A stretch of DNA of 64,000 nt, from positions 310,001-374,000 of the forward strand of contig OZ037934.1 in assembly GCA_964035575.1 (NCBI GenBank), given 5' to 3'. Source of the stretch: Rhynchopus sp. YZ270_cl-10. Its lineage: Eukaryota; Euglenozoa; Diplonemea; Diplonemida; Diplonemidae. Both the position numbers and the translations under genes were made by a program. Positions within the stretch are counted from its first letter, which is position 1, and every line of letters starts with the position of its first letter. The notes beneath the pieces are model-generated. The model searched no databases. It worked only from the letters and a program-made list of their open reading frames with translations, and was not told the origin of the DNA. Shown here one piece after another: positions 48,268 to 59,092 of the stretch.

Positions 48268-49465
48268 GGGGGTCCGACTGTGAGTAAAATGACCGTACAA
48301 AAAACTCATTATTAAACTTCTGGTCATCTCCAAGACAACTGCGGGTGAAAAACACCCTCAGAGTGGGTCACAGGGGGCCTGTGGGCCGAAAAACGACCCA
48401 GAAGCCACCCCAGAATACAAAAAAATGGAAAAAAATAGTGAAAAAACGGCTTTTTTCACGTTTTGGCCATGTTGGGCAAAACAGCGATTTTTCAAGAAAA
48501 AAACCAAAAAACGGCATATTTTTTGACATCACAAAGCCTCCTTTGGCACAAATATACCCCAAAAGTGGCCTGTGAGTCCATTCCAACCTGTTTTGGACAT
48601 ATTTGACACTTTTGAAAGTGTTTTTTTGGTGTTTTCACGCTGAAAAACACCCCCAAAAAATCCTTGGACGGTCCTTGGACAGCACTGCCACCATTGCTCC
48701 GACCACATTCTCGGCCATATTTTTGCTTAAAACCCCCGAAAAAGGGCCCCCGGAACCCCAATCTTTCCAAATTTCCACCTCATCCCCACCCAAACACCGC
48801 AAAAACACGACAGAAAATCGTCTTAAAAAACACACTTTTTTCAAAAAGGCTATTATGGAACCTGCTTGATGACCTTTTTGAAAAAAGTGTGTTTTTAAAG
48901 ACGATTTTCTGTCGTGTTTTTGCGGTGTTTGGGTGGGGATGAGGTGGAAATTTGGAAAGATTGGGGTTCCGGGGGCCCTTTTTCGGGGGTTTTAAGCAAA
49001 AATATGGCCGAGAATGTGGTCGAGCAACAGTGGCAGTGCTGTCCCGGGGGCGGTCCGGGGGTTTTGTGGGGGTGTTTTTCAACGTGAAAACACCAAAAAA
49101 ACACTTCCAAAAGTGTCAAATATGTCCAAAACAGGTTGTAATGGACTCACAGGCCACTTTTGGGGTATATTTGTGCCAAAGGAGGCTTTGTGATGTCAAA
49201 AAATATGCCGTTTTTTGGTTTTTTTCTTGAAAAATCGCTGTTTTGCCCAACATGGCCAAAACGTGAAAAAAGCCGTTTTTTCACTATTTTTTTCCATTTT
49301 TTTGTATTCTGGGGTGGCTTCTGGGTCGTTTTTCGGCCCACAGGCCCCCTGTGACCCACTCTGAGGATGTTTTTCACCCGCAGTTGCCTTGGAGATGACC
49401 AGAAGTTTAATAATGAGTTTTTTGTACGAAATTTTATACACAAGTCTATTAGGAGTCGGACCCCC
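48268..49465. mobile_element. 1.2 kb near-perfect palindrome (foldback element)
   Basis: The ends GGGGGTCCGACT (48268-48279) and AGTCGGACCCCC (49454-49465) are perfectly inverted. The two arms, each about 580 bp, are nearly identical in inverted order, with only about 25 bases of loop at 48848-48874. Part of the outer arm is also found at 10287-10475. No protein is encoded in a convincing frame; frames on both strands are mirror images of each other. Confidence 0.85.
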
Positions 49466-49479
49466 TAGGCATACTGTGC

Positions 49480-50255
49480 GGGCGAGTAAAAAAAACTCGC
49501 CTACTCGCCAAAAACTCGCCTAAAACTCGCCCATTTTTGGGGGGCGAGTTTTGGCGAGTTTTTTTTTTTGGTAGGGATTTTACCTTGGGAAAAGTGTACA
49601 CACGAAAATATGAGGGAAATTTGAGTTTTGAAGAGAAAAATTTTTTCGTTCCACTTGAACAAGACCTCTACAGTTTGCTTTGTAGGCTTCCACAACCAGT
49701 ACCACCAGTCCAGCTGTAGCTTCTGCGGATCCATGAAGTTTGCACAGATGGGTGCGATGTAGTCGTGGTGGAATACCGCCAAGGGGTGGCCTGCAGGGTT
49801 GCCATTTACCGGCATGGCGAGGACATTGTTGTATAGCGAGTGTAGCCCCGGCTCATGTCTTCGTCATCCTCCGGATTGTAGCACGTCTTGTCCCCCGGGA
49901 TCTATGGCACGCTTGGATCTTCCCCTGGAGCAAATGTTTACATACATGCCTGTCAGCCACTGCCGTGACATGGTTGCCTTTAGACGTACAAGTGACACAA
50001 TTTCAATTTTTTTGTGTGTTTTCGAGTGGCATGTTGTCATCAGTCACCCCCGCCCTCCATTTTCACATCCTGGTGCACATTTTCACCCCCAAGGTGCGTA
50101 TGTGCACCAGGATTTGCACCCAAATGTGGGCGAGTTTAGGCGAGTTTAGGCGAGTTTTTGGCGAGTTTAGGCGAGTTTTGGCGAGTTTTTGGCGAGTTTT
50201 TGGCGAGTTTTGGCGAGTAATAGGCGAGTAATGGGCGAGTAGGGCGAGTTTTTGG
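49480..50255. repeat. CTCGCC minisatellites flanking a short coding-like remnant
   Basis: 49485-49565 has CTCGCC/GGCGAG units in both orientations; 50125-50255 has about 14 GGCGAGTTT-type units in one orientation. Between them, a minus-strand frame (49501-49815) contains a protein-like Trp-rich stretch that I do not recognise; it looks like a decayed fragment of unknown origin. Confidence 0.5.
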
Positions 50256-51263
50256 GCAGGGTGCGTAATAAGGAAGGTGGCCTGGGGTCTGGGGTCTGGG
50301 CTTTTGGGTTTTGGGGGGTTTTTATGGTAATTTTTGTCATTTACCCTTGTATTGGGTATGGGTTCATATTTTGTGAAAATTTTAGTCATTAAAATTTTGT
50401 CCATTTTTCTGTATATACCCCACCACAGAACGGGCGGATTCCGGAAATGCAAATGCCGATGTTTTCGGGCATTTTCATGTTTTCAGCATCAGGGTGAGAA
50501 AATCTGGGTTGTGGTATTTACCTTGGCCCTCTTTACCCTACATGGATTTTGACCAAAACCAAGAACTTGTCCATTTCAGCAAATTGACCCCACCACAGAA
50601 CGGACGGATTCCGAAAATGCAAATGCCGGTGTTTTCGGGCACTTTCATGTTTTCAGCATCCGGGGCCAGGGCCAGGGCCAGGGCCAGGGCCAGGGCCAGG
50701 GCCAGGGCCAGGGCCAGGGCCAGGGCCAGGGCCAGGGCCAGGGCCAGGGCCAGGGCCAGGGCCAGGGCCAGGGCCAGGGCCAGGGCCAGGGCCAGGGCCA
50801 GGGCCAGGGCCAGGGCCAGGGCCAGGGCCAGGGCCAGGGCCAGGGCCAGGGCCAGGGCCAGGGCCAGGGCCAGGGCCAGGGCCAGGGCCAGGGCCAGGGC
50901 CAGGGCCAGGGCCAGGGCCAGGGCCAGGGCCAGGGCCAGGGCCACTGAGTTATGGGGCCCCGGAAAAGCACACGTAAAACTGTACCCAAGAAAAGTCGTG
51001 AAAATTTAAACACCGAAAAACTTGTCCATTTTTTCAGAATGGCCCCACCACTTTCTGGGTGGACTCCGGAAACGCCGAAAAACGGGGTTTTGGGTGCAGT
51101 ACTACCCCATCCCCTTATTACGCACTAGGTTGTGGCCGGGGGTCTGGGGTCTGGGCTTTTTGGGCCGAAAACCCCCCTTTTTTATTACTCAGGCTGGGGG
51201 GGGGAGACAGAGAGAGGCGCGTCTATGTTCTGAGCATCCCCCCCTGAGCAGCCCCTCAGTTTT
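50256..51263. repeat. repeat block carrying a GGGCCA satellite
   Basis: Direct copies of GGGGTCTGGGGTCTGGGCTTT lie at about 50283 and 51141. Three 'CCCCACCAC ... AAATGC' blocks (50415, 50585, 51042) match those in the 25.2-26.8 kb foldback element, so both satellites sit in related hosts. Confidence 0.6.
50663..50944. repeat. GGGCCA hexanucleotide satellite
   Basis: 47 perfect units with no interruption. The frames across it (Ala-Arg, Ala-Leu or Pro-Trp repeats on the two strands) are artefacts of the period. Confidence 0.95.
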
Positions 51264-51330
51264 GAGGTGATTTAAGTACTCCCAGAGGGCTTAGGTTCAT
51301 CTTAAAAACTGTTTTTTTCTTCTTTTTGCC
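51264..51330 (+). repeat. family A module
   Basis: GAGGTGATTTAAGT, loop ACTCCCAGAG, GGCTTAGGTTCATCTT, AAAAACTG and a T/C tract. Confidence 0.5.
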
Positions 51331-52299
51331 TCTTTGTGTGTGTGTTTTGATAACTAATAGGGGTATTTTTTGCGAAGAATATGGCCCCATTTGTGTGTTT
51401 GTGTGTGCCCTGCATCTGCCTTTTTCTGACGTTATCTATCAAATTCACTTTTTTTTGCGAGACTTACAATCATACAAAGTTTCCCCTTTTGTTTTTGGCA
51501 ACTCTTGCACGACGGTTTAGTCAAAGGGTACCTATTGTCACCACTATTTGTAACGGAGAACCAGTGCCCCTGCGTCCGCCTATGAACGGTGAGGCATTTG
51601 CACTTTCAACTTTTTCTTTGTAACGATTCGTGTATAATACGACTGAGTAGCAGCTATCTACTAATATCATGCTACTGGTCGGTACTGTTGTGATGTGTTG
51701 TACTACCATGGACACTAGAAAAACGGGGAAAACGGAAAACACTAGAACACTAATCATTTAGACTTGTGTCACCATACTACCATGGGCACGAGTCGTAAAA
51801 CGCTACTCATTTAGACCAGTGTCAGCACTACCAGTCGTCCCCCTAACTAGACCTCCGCTGCGGGGTTCAAAAAACCACCCCCCCCTCTCCCCAGCTGAGG
51901 AAATGACATTTTTTACTCCCGCACATGCAATCTCAGCTTATAAAGTACGCAGCATTAAAATAAGAGGCAAATAAAGTAAACAAGGCACCTTTAAAAGAAA
52001 GAAGAAAGCCACCACCACCCGGAAAGACTCTTGATCGCAATCGTTTATCGTAGCCAGTATCAGTGATACGGATTCTCAGGCGGTGTCTTCTCTTTTAGAT
52101 GGGTATGCACAAGTGTGTTCATCTTTCAACCATTTCTCCCTTTTTTTGTACCGGAAGCGGTGCAGGTAACGCAAAAGGACTTAAAATAAACAAGAACCAA
52201 AAAATAAAATAAACCTACGCATGCAAGCTACACACCTAAACAGGAAAGTCAAATGGGAAAGGGGCGGGGGTATTGGTGGGTATGTGTGTGTTTCTTTTT

Positions 52300-52405
52300 A
52301 TCAGATGTAAACCACGAAATGGATGTAGGACTGTATGGTTGGGGGTGTCCACCCCGGCGGTCATTTGTACCAAAAGGTACACTTCAATTCTGTATTTCAA
52401 GCTCA
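52300..52405 (+). repeat. family B/G unit
   Basis: GATGTAGGACTGTATGG, a GGGGGTG / CACCCC hairpin, GCGGTCATTTGTACC, GGTACAC and TGTATTTCAAGC. Confidence 0.6.
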
Positions 52406-52805
52406 CTGTGTACTGTGTACTGTGTAGAAACGCGGTAGAAACACGGTAGAAACATGAGGAATCGGTTATGTAGCCACGCCAGTAAAAATTTAACACCAGT
52501 GGCACTGTACGCATAAGTGCATAGAAAAAATCGTAAAACAACGTGTAATCTGTGGTGGTCAAAAGTGCAAAATTCCTTCGGCAATGGTCAGCCACGCAAA
52601 TTTTTTTTTGCTCCACTCGCCAAAAAAAATTTTGTTGTCACCTTTTTTGGACTTTTCGTGTTGAAAAAACGGGGGGAAAACGCAAAAAAAGCAAAAAGTT
52701 TAAATTCCCTCCATTACACTCCATTACACCCCATTACGCCCCATTACACCCCATTACACCTGAATTACGCCGTGCCCGGGACACCCCATTACAACTGGGC
52801 AAAGT

Positions 52806-53113
52806 CTAGCATTGGTGAGCCCTCGTTTGGAGACACCAGTCAGGTGGGGAGTTTGGCTGGGGCGGCACATCTGTTACACATTAACGCAGGTGTCCTAAGG
52901 CAAGCTCAGTGAGAACAGAAATCTCACGTAGAGCATAAGGGTAAAAGCTTGCTCGATACATGATCTTCAGTACCGATCCTCGGTGTGAAAGCATGGCCTA
53001 ACGATCCTTTGGTCTCGCTTCTGTTCAAGGGATGAAGCCGGAGGTGACAGAAAAAATACCACAGGGATAACTGGCTTGTGGCAGCCAATGGTCTAATCCT
53101 CGGTGTGAAAGCA
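52806..53113 (+). rRNA. LSU rRNA fragment (domain V), probably a pseudogene copy
   Basis: 52846-53088 contains landmark LSU sequence in order: GGGGAGTTTGGCTGGGGCGG, TAACGCAGGTGTCCTAAGG, GAGAACAGAAATCTCACGTA, GGCCTAACGATCC and ACCACAGGGATAACTGGCTT, then TGGCAGCCAA. This is the peptidyl-transferase region. It stops short of the rest of domain V. An 18-base string, ATCCTCGGTGTGAAAGCA, natural at about 52976, recurs at about 53096 at the 3' edge, and an A tract follows at 53167. No other rRNA is nearby. It is either an inserted degraded copy or, less likely, a genuine LSU piece of a fragmented rRNA. Confidence 0.8.
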
Positions 53114-53497
53114 CAGTGTTTAAGGGTTCGTTAAAATGTATTGTTAAAAAGGTGACTGCAGCACAAAAAAAAAAACGAGCTCTCTGCCAAACCTTTATTC
53201 TATTGTCTCTGTTTCTTTTCCCTCTTCCCTTTTCGACAGCTTTCCCGCGTTTCGTTTTCTAAGATGCCGTTGTCCACTTTGCCCCTCTCCCCAAGTTAAC
53301 CCAAACACCCCCCAAGTTTTCGCTGTTCTTAGACGCAAACTGTCTTTCCACGCTTTCCCTTTTTTTTTCTTCCAGATGTCGTGTACGAAGAGTGCATTCA
53401 TCAAAGGGTTTCCATTTTGTTACTTTTTTTTCAGCTTCTTTTTCTTTTCCCCTTTTTTGCATGGTTGCAGGTATCAAACCCCCCGGTGTCACACACA

Positions 53498-53775
53498 GGT
53501 ACACAGTCCACGAGAGGGCTTTGTATTTCAAGTTTTCGTTTATTTTTTTGTACCTATTTTTCATTTTCCAACGAAGCTGCCTTCCCCCTCCAATATTCTC
53601 CGTGAGTGTTGATATTTCCGTTTCTTTTTATTTTTCAAAAACAAAAAAAAAAAAGATGGCCGAATGCGCAGTATGAGGCTTAGCTTCATCTTACCACACC
53701 TCTTTCTCCCTTTTCCTTCAGGTACACTGCCACGCGAGGGCTTTGTATTTCAACTTTCGTTTCTTTTTCTTCTTT
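53498..53775 (+). repeat. two family B units around a family A hairpin
   Basis: Copies at 53498 and 53718 read CCACGAGAGGGCTTTGTATT and CCACGCGAGGGCTTTGTATT. Between them, at 53653-53700, is a family A-like hairpin with outer arms AAGATG and CATCTT, where the common G-U pair is replaced by A-U. Confidence 0.6.
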
Positions 53776-54115
53776 CTTTCGCATGGTTCTGCTCACCGCG
53801 AATCCCCTTTTATGGGTTGGGAAACCCCTCCTTTAAGTTTTAGTTGCAATTGCAAAAGGTGTGTGTACGTGAACCACATCTTTTTAAAGTTTTCTTTCTC
53901 TTTGTCCTACCTGTCAAAAAGAAAAAACGGATCGTTCTAGGTTTTTTGGTACAGGATACTATGGGTTAACATAACCAAGCATTAGCGACACCTTCCTGCA
54001 TCCACCTGTTTTTGAGGTGTCACCCTCACTTTATCGATTTCACTTTTTGTGAGACCTACGCTCACAGCGTTTCGTTGTTTGTTTGTTTGTTTTTTTTTTT
54101 TTGGGGGTTTTTTTG

Positions 54116-54200
54116 GGGTTCGATAACCCGCGGAGAACCAATGCCTGCGTCCGCCGATGAACGGTGAGACGTTTGCACTTTCAACTTCTCTTTTTTAGGC
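54116..54200 (+). repeat. hybrid E/D module ending in an acceptor-like AG
   Basis: Begins with the E leader GGGGTTCGATAACCCGCGG and continues with the D body CTGCGTCCGCCGATGAACGG and CACTTTCAACTTCTC, then TTTTTTAG. Shows that the two families share a modular layout. Confidence 0.6.
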
Positions 54201-55508
54201 GACTGGCCATATCTCCTTTTTTTTCCCTTTGGTTTGGCAACTCTCGGGGGGGGTGGGGTCGGTGCGATACACTCACAGAGCGTCAGGGCCTGCTTCCTGC
54301 TTCCTAGAGACTCTTATCACTTCACTTTGTCTTTTTTTAAAATACTCTTTAGGTTTTAGGTAAGAGCTCGACAGGCTTCGCTTTGCCCCACTTTTTTTGT
54401 CGCCTCATAAAATGAAGGAGGAAATAGAAACAAAATCATTGAACACACTTTGCGGTTCTGAGCCACGCCTCACCAAACAGGTTGAGGTGTGTGCGTTTCA
54501 CCACAACCTCTCTCCCATGGGGGTTTTCATATGATGAGTGTTACGTTTCTATTTTTCCTCCATGAAAAACATGTCACTTCAAAAATTTGGCAGTGAAAAA
54601 AACAGTGGAGATTTGCACAACTGTGACAACACAACCGAGGCAACTACACTACTCCAACAATTTATCAAAAAAAAATTAAAAAACCTAGAGTTGAGGACGA
54701 TCTGCGTCTAAGTCTTTAACAATGCCTTTGGCAAAAAAACCCTTTCTTAAATCTTTCAAGTTTTCCATCACAAGGCTGATCAATATTTTCTTTGCTGTAT
54801 AAACCCCTACTCTATTATCATTTGCATCATCACGAGCCTGTTGCATTGTAAAAAGTAAAAACGCTGAAAAATAACCAAATTAGTCTCATCTTCCCATAAA
54901 ATAAAGAGAAAGTGGAGATTTGCACAACTGTGACAGACACAACCCCGAGGCAACTACACTACCCCCAACAATTTTATCAAAAATAGTGGGAGCACACTCT
55001 AGGGTGGCTACACTAATACAACCAAGTTTTCAAAAATAAAACACTATGATATCAATAGCTATACCCACACAGGGAAAACAGGAAAACTAAAACAGAGGGG
55101 AGAGTTTTGTTGTACGCTTCCACCCGAGAGAAGCTGATGGACAATAGTGTATCTACTTTTTAGGGATGCTTGCATTTGGATGGCTGGCATCATGGGTCGG
55201 TCGGAGGTGTGTGCTTGCATCAATAACGACCCTTTTTTTTCCCCCAACAAAAATAAATTGTTTTAATCATTGGATCTCTATCTTGTTTGGGGGCTACTTT
55301 ATAACGGAAATAATAACAAAAAAAAATATTAAAGACAAACAACAAAAACACACATGTTGCTTGCACGAAAGAACCCCTTTTTTTGTACCCCCCCTCGGCT
55401 CTGTTTTTTTGTATGGTATATGCACAAGAAGGCACATCATCGATTACGTATACGTTTTTCTCATTTCCCCCCCTCGGGTGCATGCGCAAAAAAGGCCTTT
55501 TTTTTAAA

Positions 55509-55575
55509 AAGGTGACTAAGCAACGAGAGGCTTAGGGTCATCTTATGAAGCTTTTCTTTTCTTTTTTTTCTACGG
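55509..55575 (+). repeat. family A module, near-consensus
   Basis: AAGGTGACTAAGC, loop AACGAGAG, GCTTAGG, GTCATCTTATGAAGC and a long T/C tract ending in an AG at about 55576. An E copy follows immediately. Confidence 0.7.
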
Positions 55576-56686
55576 AAGTGCAACACTCCAGGGGTTTGAT
55601 AACCCACACGGAGTGTCAGTGCCCTGCGTCCGCCGAGGCGTTTTGCACTATCAACTTCACTTTTGTCCCCTCCATTTAACAGCGTTGATTTTTGTTGTTG
55701 TGCTTGCCGATGCCCATGAGGTCAATTATCTTTCAATTTTTCTCTTTTTTTTTCTTCCCCCCCCTCCCCCCAGCGTCCCGTCCAATAAATGACGAGGGCC
55801 AAAAAAAAAAAAATGTCTTTTCCAGAGAAATCTATTCACAACGTCCAAAAAAAACAACAAAAAAAAAGCAAAAATAGTGAACAGACTGTCTGAGAAGAAT
55901 GGCAGCTTCGGGCGATGATGGGTGTAAAAAAAAAAACCCCTATCTGGGTTAGGCGTTTCATCAATTGACCAAATATGGTCCGAGGTTATTTATAAATCAC
56001 CAAAAAAAAACAGCTTTGTTTTTGAATTTTTCTTTTTTGTTCTGTTCTGTTTGCACTTTTTTTTTCCATCTTCAAAAAACCCAGCGTGTTCCAGCGCACC
56101 TCTTTGTTTTTTTTTCCCCCAGTACCTGCGTCCGCCGATGAACGGTGAGGCGTTTGCACGTTCAACTTTTTTTTCCCCCTTATCTTCCACGTCATGACCT
56201 GGACGACCTGGTGAATCCGCCAGCGAAAAAGGAGGGTTGGAGAAATATGGGTTAGTGGGTGGGGGGGTCTTTTTTTCAGTAGAAGCAGAGAAGCAAAGTG
56301 GGCACATCTCCATTGCCGTCTTTCAAAACAACAACAAAAAGGGAACCGGGGTTGGGGGGGAGAACATTCAATCCGTACAAATCGTCGCAAAAAAGTAAAA
56401 CAAAAGCAACCGAATAAAAATCAAACCACAAAAAAAAAAAACCAAAAAAAAAAAAAAAAAAAAACAAAAGATTTGATGCAAATCTCAAAAGTTAAAAAAA
56501 AGTCCATTTTTTTCCCCTCTTCTTTCTTCTTCTTCTTCTTCTTCTTTTTCTTCTTTTTTTAACATCTCTTCCCCCTCTAAAAAAATTACTTTAAAGACCA
56601 CCAAAACAAAAAGAGCACAAAGCAAAAACAACAACTTTCTGACAAAATCCCCCTCTAAAAAAATTACAGAAAACTTCAAAAATAAA

Positions 56687-58009
56687 ATGGCGAATCCTAC
56701 TAAGGAATTGACCAACTATTTGACCCGCAAGGTGGAGGCGCTTCTCACAGCGACTGCAGACCAGCCAGACAACCTCTACTCACGTGAGAAGCGCGACCTG
56801 CAATGGTACGCAACCATATACGAACCGACACACTATCTAATCCAGAAGGCCGGGCAGGAGGGGAAGATGCTGGCCCTCCTCAACTCTTCGGACGAAACAG
56901 CCTTGGTCGCGACTCTAAAATTTCTTCAAGAAGGGTGTCTTTACCCATTATACACACCCGGTATGCTGCTAGGAATGATCAGGCTATTCTCTTTGGTAGG
57001 ACACAAAGACGACGCTGTACAGCAGGCAGCCTGCTCTACGATCTGCAAATTTGCGAAAAACGAAAACACTCATGGCAACATCCTGGAGAACACCTACTCT
57101 CTCATAGACATGATAAATACGAGAAAGCCATATCCCGAGAGGGCTGCGGTAACTGCAGCTGCGTACGCCTTCAGCGATCCTATCATGATGAAAGCTGCGG
57201 TTGGGGTAACATCTCGCTGTGATATCATCAAACGATCGGACAATGTTTTCAATAAAAGCTCGGATCTCATGGCACGCAGGATGGGTCTGAACATGCTGAA
57301 ATCCTCAGGTCGCCAACGCGCCTCAATGACCAATGAGGACATCAATGAAACACGAGAACGTTTCCGTATCTTACAAGCCGCGCTGGACGCGACCCCTTAC
57401 TTTGCTGTCACAGCCTCCTATGCTTTAGCCCGACACTACATTATGTGGGGCTTCGCAGGGCAACTCAGCGCCGTAGTCACCGCATCAGTCCTTTCAGGGA
57501 TGACCTCTGCACTAATCGGTGGAGTATACACAAAGGGGTGGCTTGACTCTCATATTGAGGAAATGAAGTATTTTTACGCATTGGCTCACGACAAAGAAGA
57601 CCGCAAGGCACGGTTGAAACGGTTAAACAGAGCAATGTCCCCTCTTCCAGGCAAATCACCAGAGCATGTAACGGAGGACACCCCAGAAAGGTATACATCC
57701 TTGAAGGAGGTGACAGAAGAAATCTGGGAGATGAAGGTGCACAATACGGGGTGTGCCTTCGCAGCTGCGGCGGTGCTCGGAGGGAGGTGGGGTTGGTTCC
57801 GTATTGTCCCGCTTGTAGCAAGGTCGTACACGATGTTGAGGCTGGGGCCGTTCTTTCATAAGGTGTTTCCCGCGCTCTCAATGAAGTACAGCAGGCGTCC
57901 GCGTGCAATTCTCCCGTTCTTCCTACTCCCTACAGCGGCGCTTAAGGCGGCAGAGGTGTACCAGCCTGGGATCCTCACCCCACCTTCTCTCAGGTGTTTT
58001 AGTTATTAG
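56687..58009 (+). CDS. hypothetical protein, helical, C-terminal hydrophobic segments
   Basis: 440 codons, unrecognised. Residues 1-190 are alpha-helical and recall ARM/HEAT-type packing (repeated 'ALVATLKFLQEG', 'AVQQAACSTICKFAKN'). Residues 250-290 (YIMWGFAGQLSAVVTASVLSG onward) and 355-420 carry hydrophobic stretches that could be membrane-associated. Ala content is high. Acceptor TTACAG (AG 56669-56670) lies 16 bases before the ATG. The last residues may be spurious: TCTCAG then GTGTTT at 57994 looks like a donor, and an intron to 58135 would give a different, longer C-terminus. Confidence 0.7.
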   Translation: MANPTKELTNYLTRKVEALLTATADQPDNLYSREKRDLQWYATIYEPTHYLIQKAGQEGKMLALLNSSDETALVATLKFLQEGCLYPLYTPGMLLGMIRLFSLVGHKDDAVQQAACSTICKFAKNENTHGNILENTYSLIDMINTRKPYPERAAVTAAAYAFSDPIMMKAAVGVTSRCDIIKRSDNVFNKSSDLMARRMGLNMLKSSGRQRASMTNEDINETRERFRILQAALDATPYFAVTASYALARHYIMWGFAGQLSAVVTASVLSGMTSALIGGVYTKGWLDSHIEEMKYFYALAHDKEDRKARLKRLNRAMSPLPGKSPEHVTEDTPERYTSLKEVTEEIWEMKVHNTGCAFAAAAVLGGRWGWFRIVPLVARSYTMLRLGPFFHKVFPALSMKYSRRPRAILPFFLLPTAALKAAEVYQPGILTPPSLRCFSY

Positions 58010-58135
58010 AAAAAAAGGTACAAAGTATCGACCGTACTAAGGTTCGACCTTTTCAGGATTTTCAGGATTTTTCTGGAAGTTCGACCTAATTTTTTTTTTT
58101 GTACGAAACCAGTATTTTCTTTTTTCTAATAACAG
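57994..58135 (+). other. candidate 142-base intron formed by dispersed element N (copy 2)
   Basis: Donor CAG/GTGTTT, acceptor AATAACAG. Just inside the ends, GTTATTAGAAAAAA and TTTTTTCTAATAAC are perfect inverted repeats that would bring the splice sites together. The middle shares CGTACTAAGGTTCGACC and GGAAGTTCGACCT with the element in the channel intron. Splicing is not proven; the unspliced frame simply stops at 58009. Confidence 0.45.
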
Positions 58136-59092
58136 CACTCACCCACACTTTGTATGTATCTTCGAACTGCGTTTTCAGTTTCAACTATTTTTTTTGACAA
58201 CAACTTGTTGTCAATTCTAAAAAGATTGGAGGCAGCGCTGCAGGGCAAACAAAACGGATTGAAAAAAAAAACAGAAGCTTGCTTGTTTTCTTTGAGTACT
58301 CAATTAACCACAACAACCGTACTTCAGTTTAACACATTTTTCACCTTTTTGTTTTCCCGGCTTTGAGCGCACAAACAAAAGACCCGATCTTTTTTTTAGG
58401 TCTGCCGATGAACGGTCAGGCGTTTTGCACAACTTCTCTTTTTGGAGGGGGGCAGTGGGCAAACGGCGTCGACACATCACTCTACACACGTGCACACCAC
58501 GCAGAGTATGGTGATCGCGGGCAGACGCAGGGACGCTTCCCCTGGGAGGAGGAGGAGGATGGATGGGGGTTACGGAAAGAGTTGTGATCGACTCATTAAG
58601 AGGGAAAATGGTTTTTTTTTCTGTTCCTGGGTAAATGGAACTGAAAGGTTTTGGTGGGGAGGGGTGTTGGGGGTGTTTGGTGACAAAAAAAAAGCGTTGC
58701 TTTCTTTTCTTTGTCTTCAACAGCCTCAAAATATATGGACAAAAAAAAAGGTTATTTTTTTTTCAACTTCTCTTTTTTCGGACAAACTTTTCTTGGAAAG
58801 TTTGAATCCACATTAATATTCCTTGGCAGAACCTTTTCATTCCGTTGTTTTGCGCAGCTCCCGCCTGAAGATTACAAATAATATGCTATGCTTCTGACGG
58901 TGTATTACCGTTGTCTTCAACATTTCATAATGAAAAATTCTTCCACTTCCTCTTCTCCCTTCACCTCCGAATAATTCAAAAAAAAAAAACTCCATTTCTT
59001 CTCACCAATCTCATTCACCTCGTATAGGAGAGGGGAGTTTCTCGCATCCCCACCATATTTTTTTCCCCCTCTTTTTTTTCTTTTTCTCAAAA
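58136..59092. other. intergenic region
   Basis: Possible last exon of the preceding gene at its start, a diverged family D copy (58395-58445), a short GC-rich stretch (58440-58570) without a convincing frame, then T/C-rich leader to the RAD54-like gene. Confidence 0.5.

Larger units (their letters stand above)
51264..52805. other. gene-free region with A, D and B modules
   Basis: A copy (51264), D copy (51553-51620), a C-like copy near 52100, a B unit (52300-52405), then a CCCCATTACAC minisatellite (52705-52790) abutting the rRNA fragment. No gene was seen. Confidence 0.55.
53114..56686. other. long gene-free region packed with repeat modules
   Basis: Holds C copies (53375, 53850), B copies (53498, 53718), A copies (53653, 55509), D/E copies (54116, 55596, 56119), P (54440), I (54600, 54908), H (54988) and F (55165). 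From 56390 it is A-rich, then T/C-rich before the next gene. No convincing gene was seen. Confidence 0.6.

Noticed and set aside
48345-49443. Mirror-image frames of about 90-100 codons in the 1.2 kb palindrome
   Set aside because: The same repeat read twice; low-complexity Lys/Phe/Pro content and no recognised domain.
50494-51013. Ala-Arg, Ala-Leu and Pro-Trp frames across the GGGCCA array
   Set aside because: Artefact of a perfect 6-base repeat.
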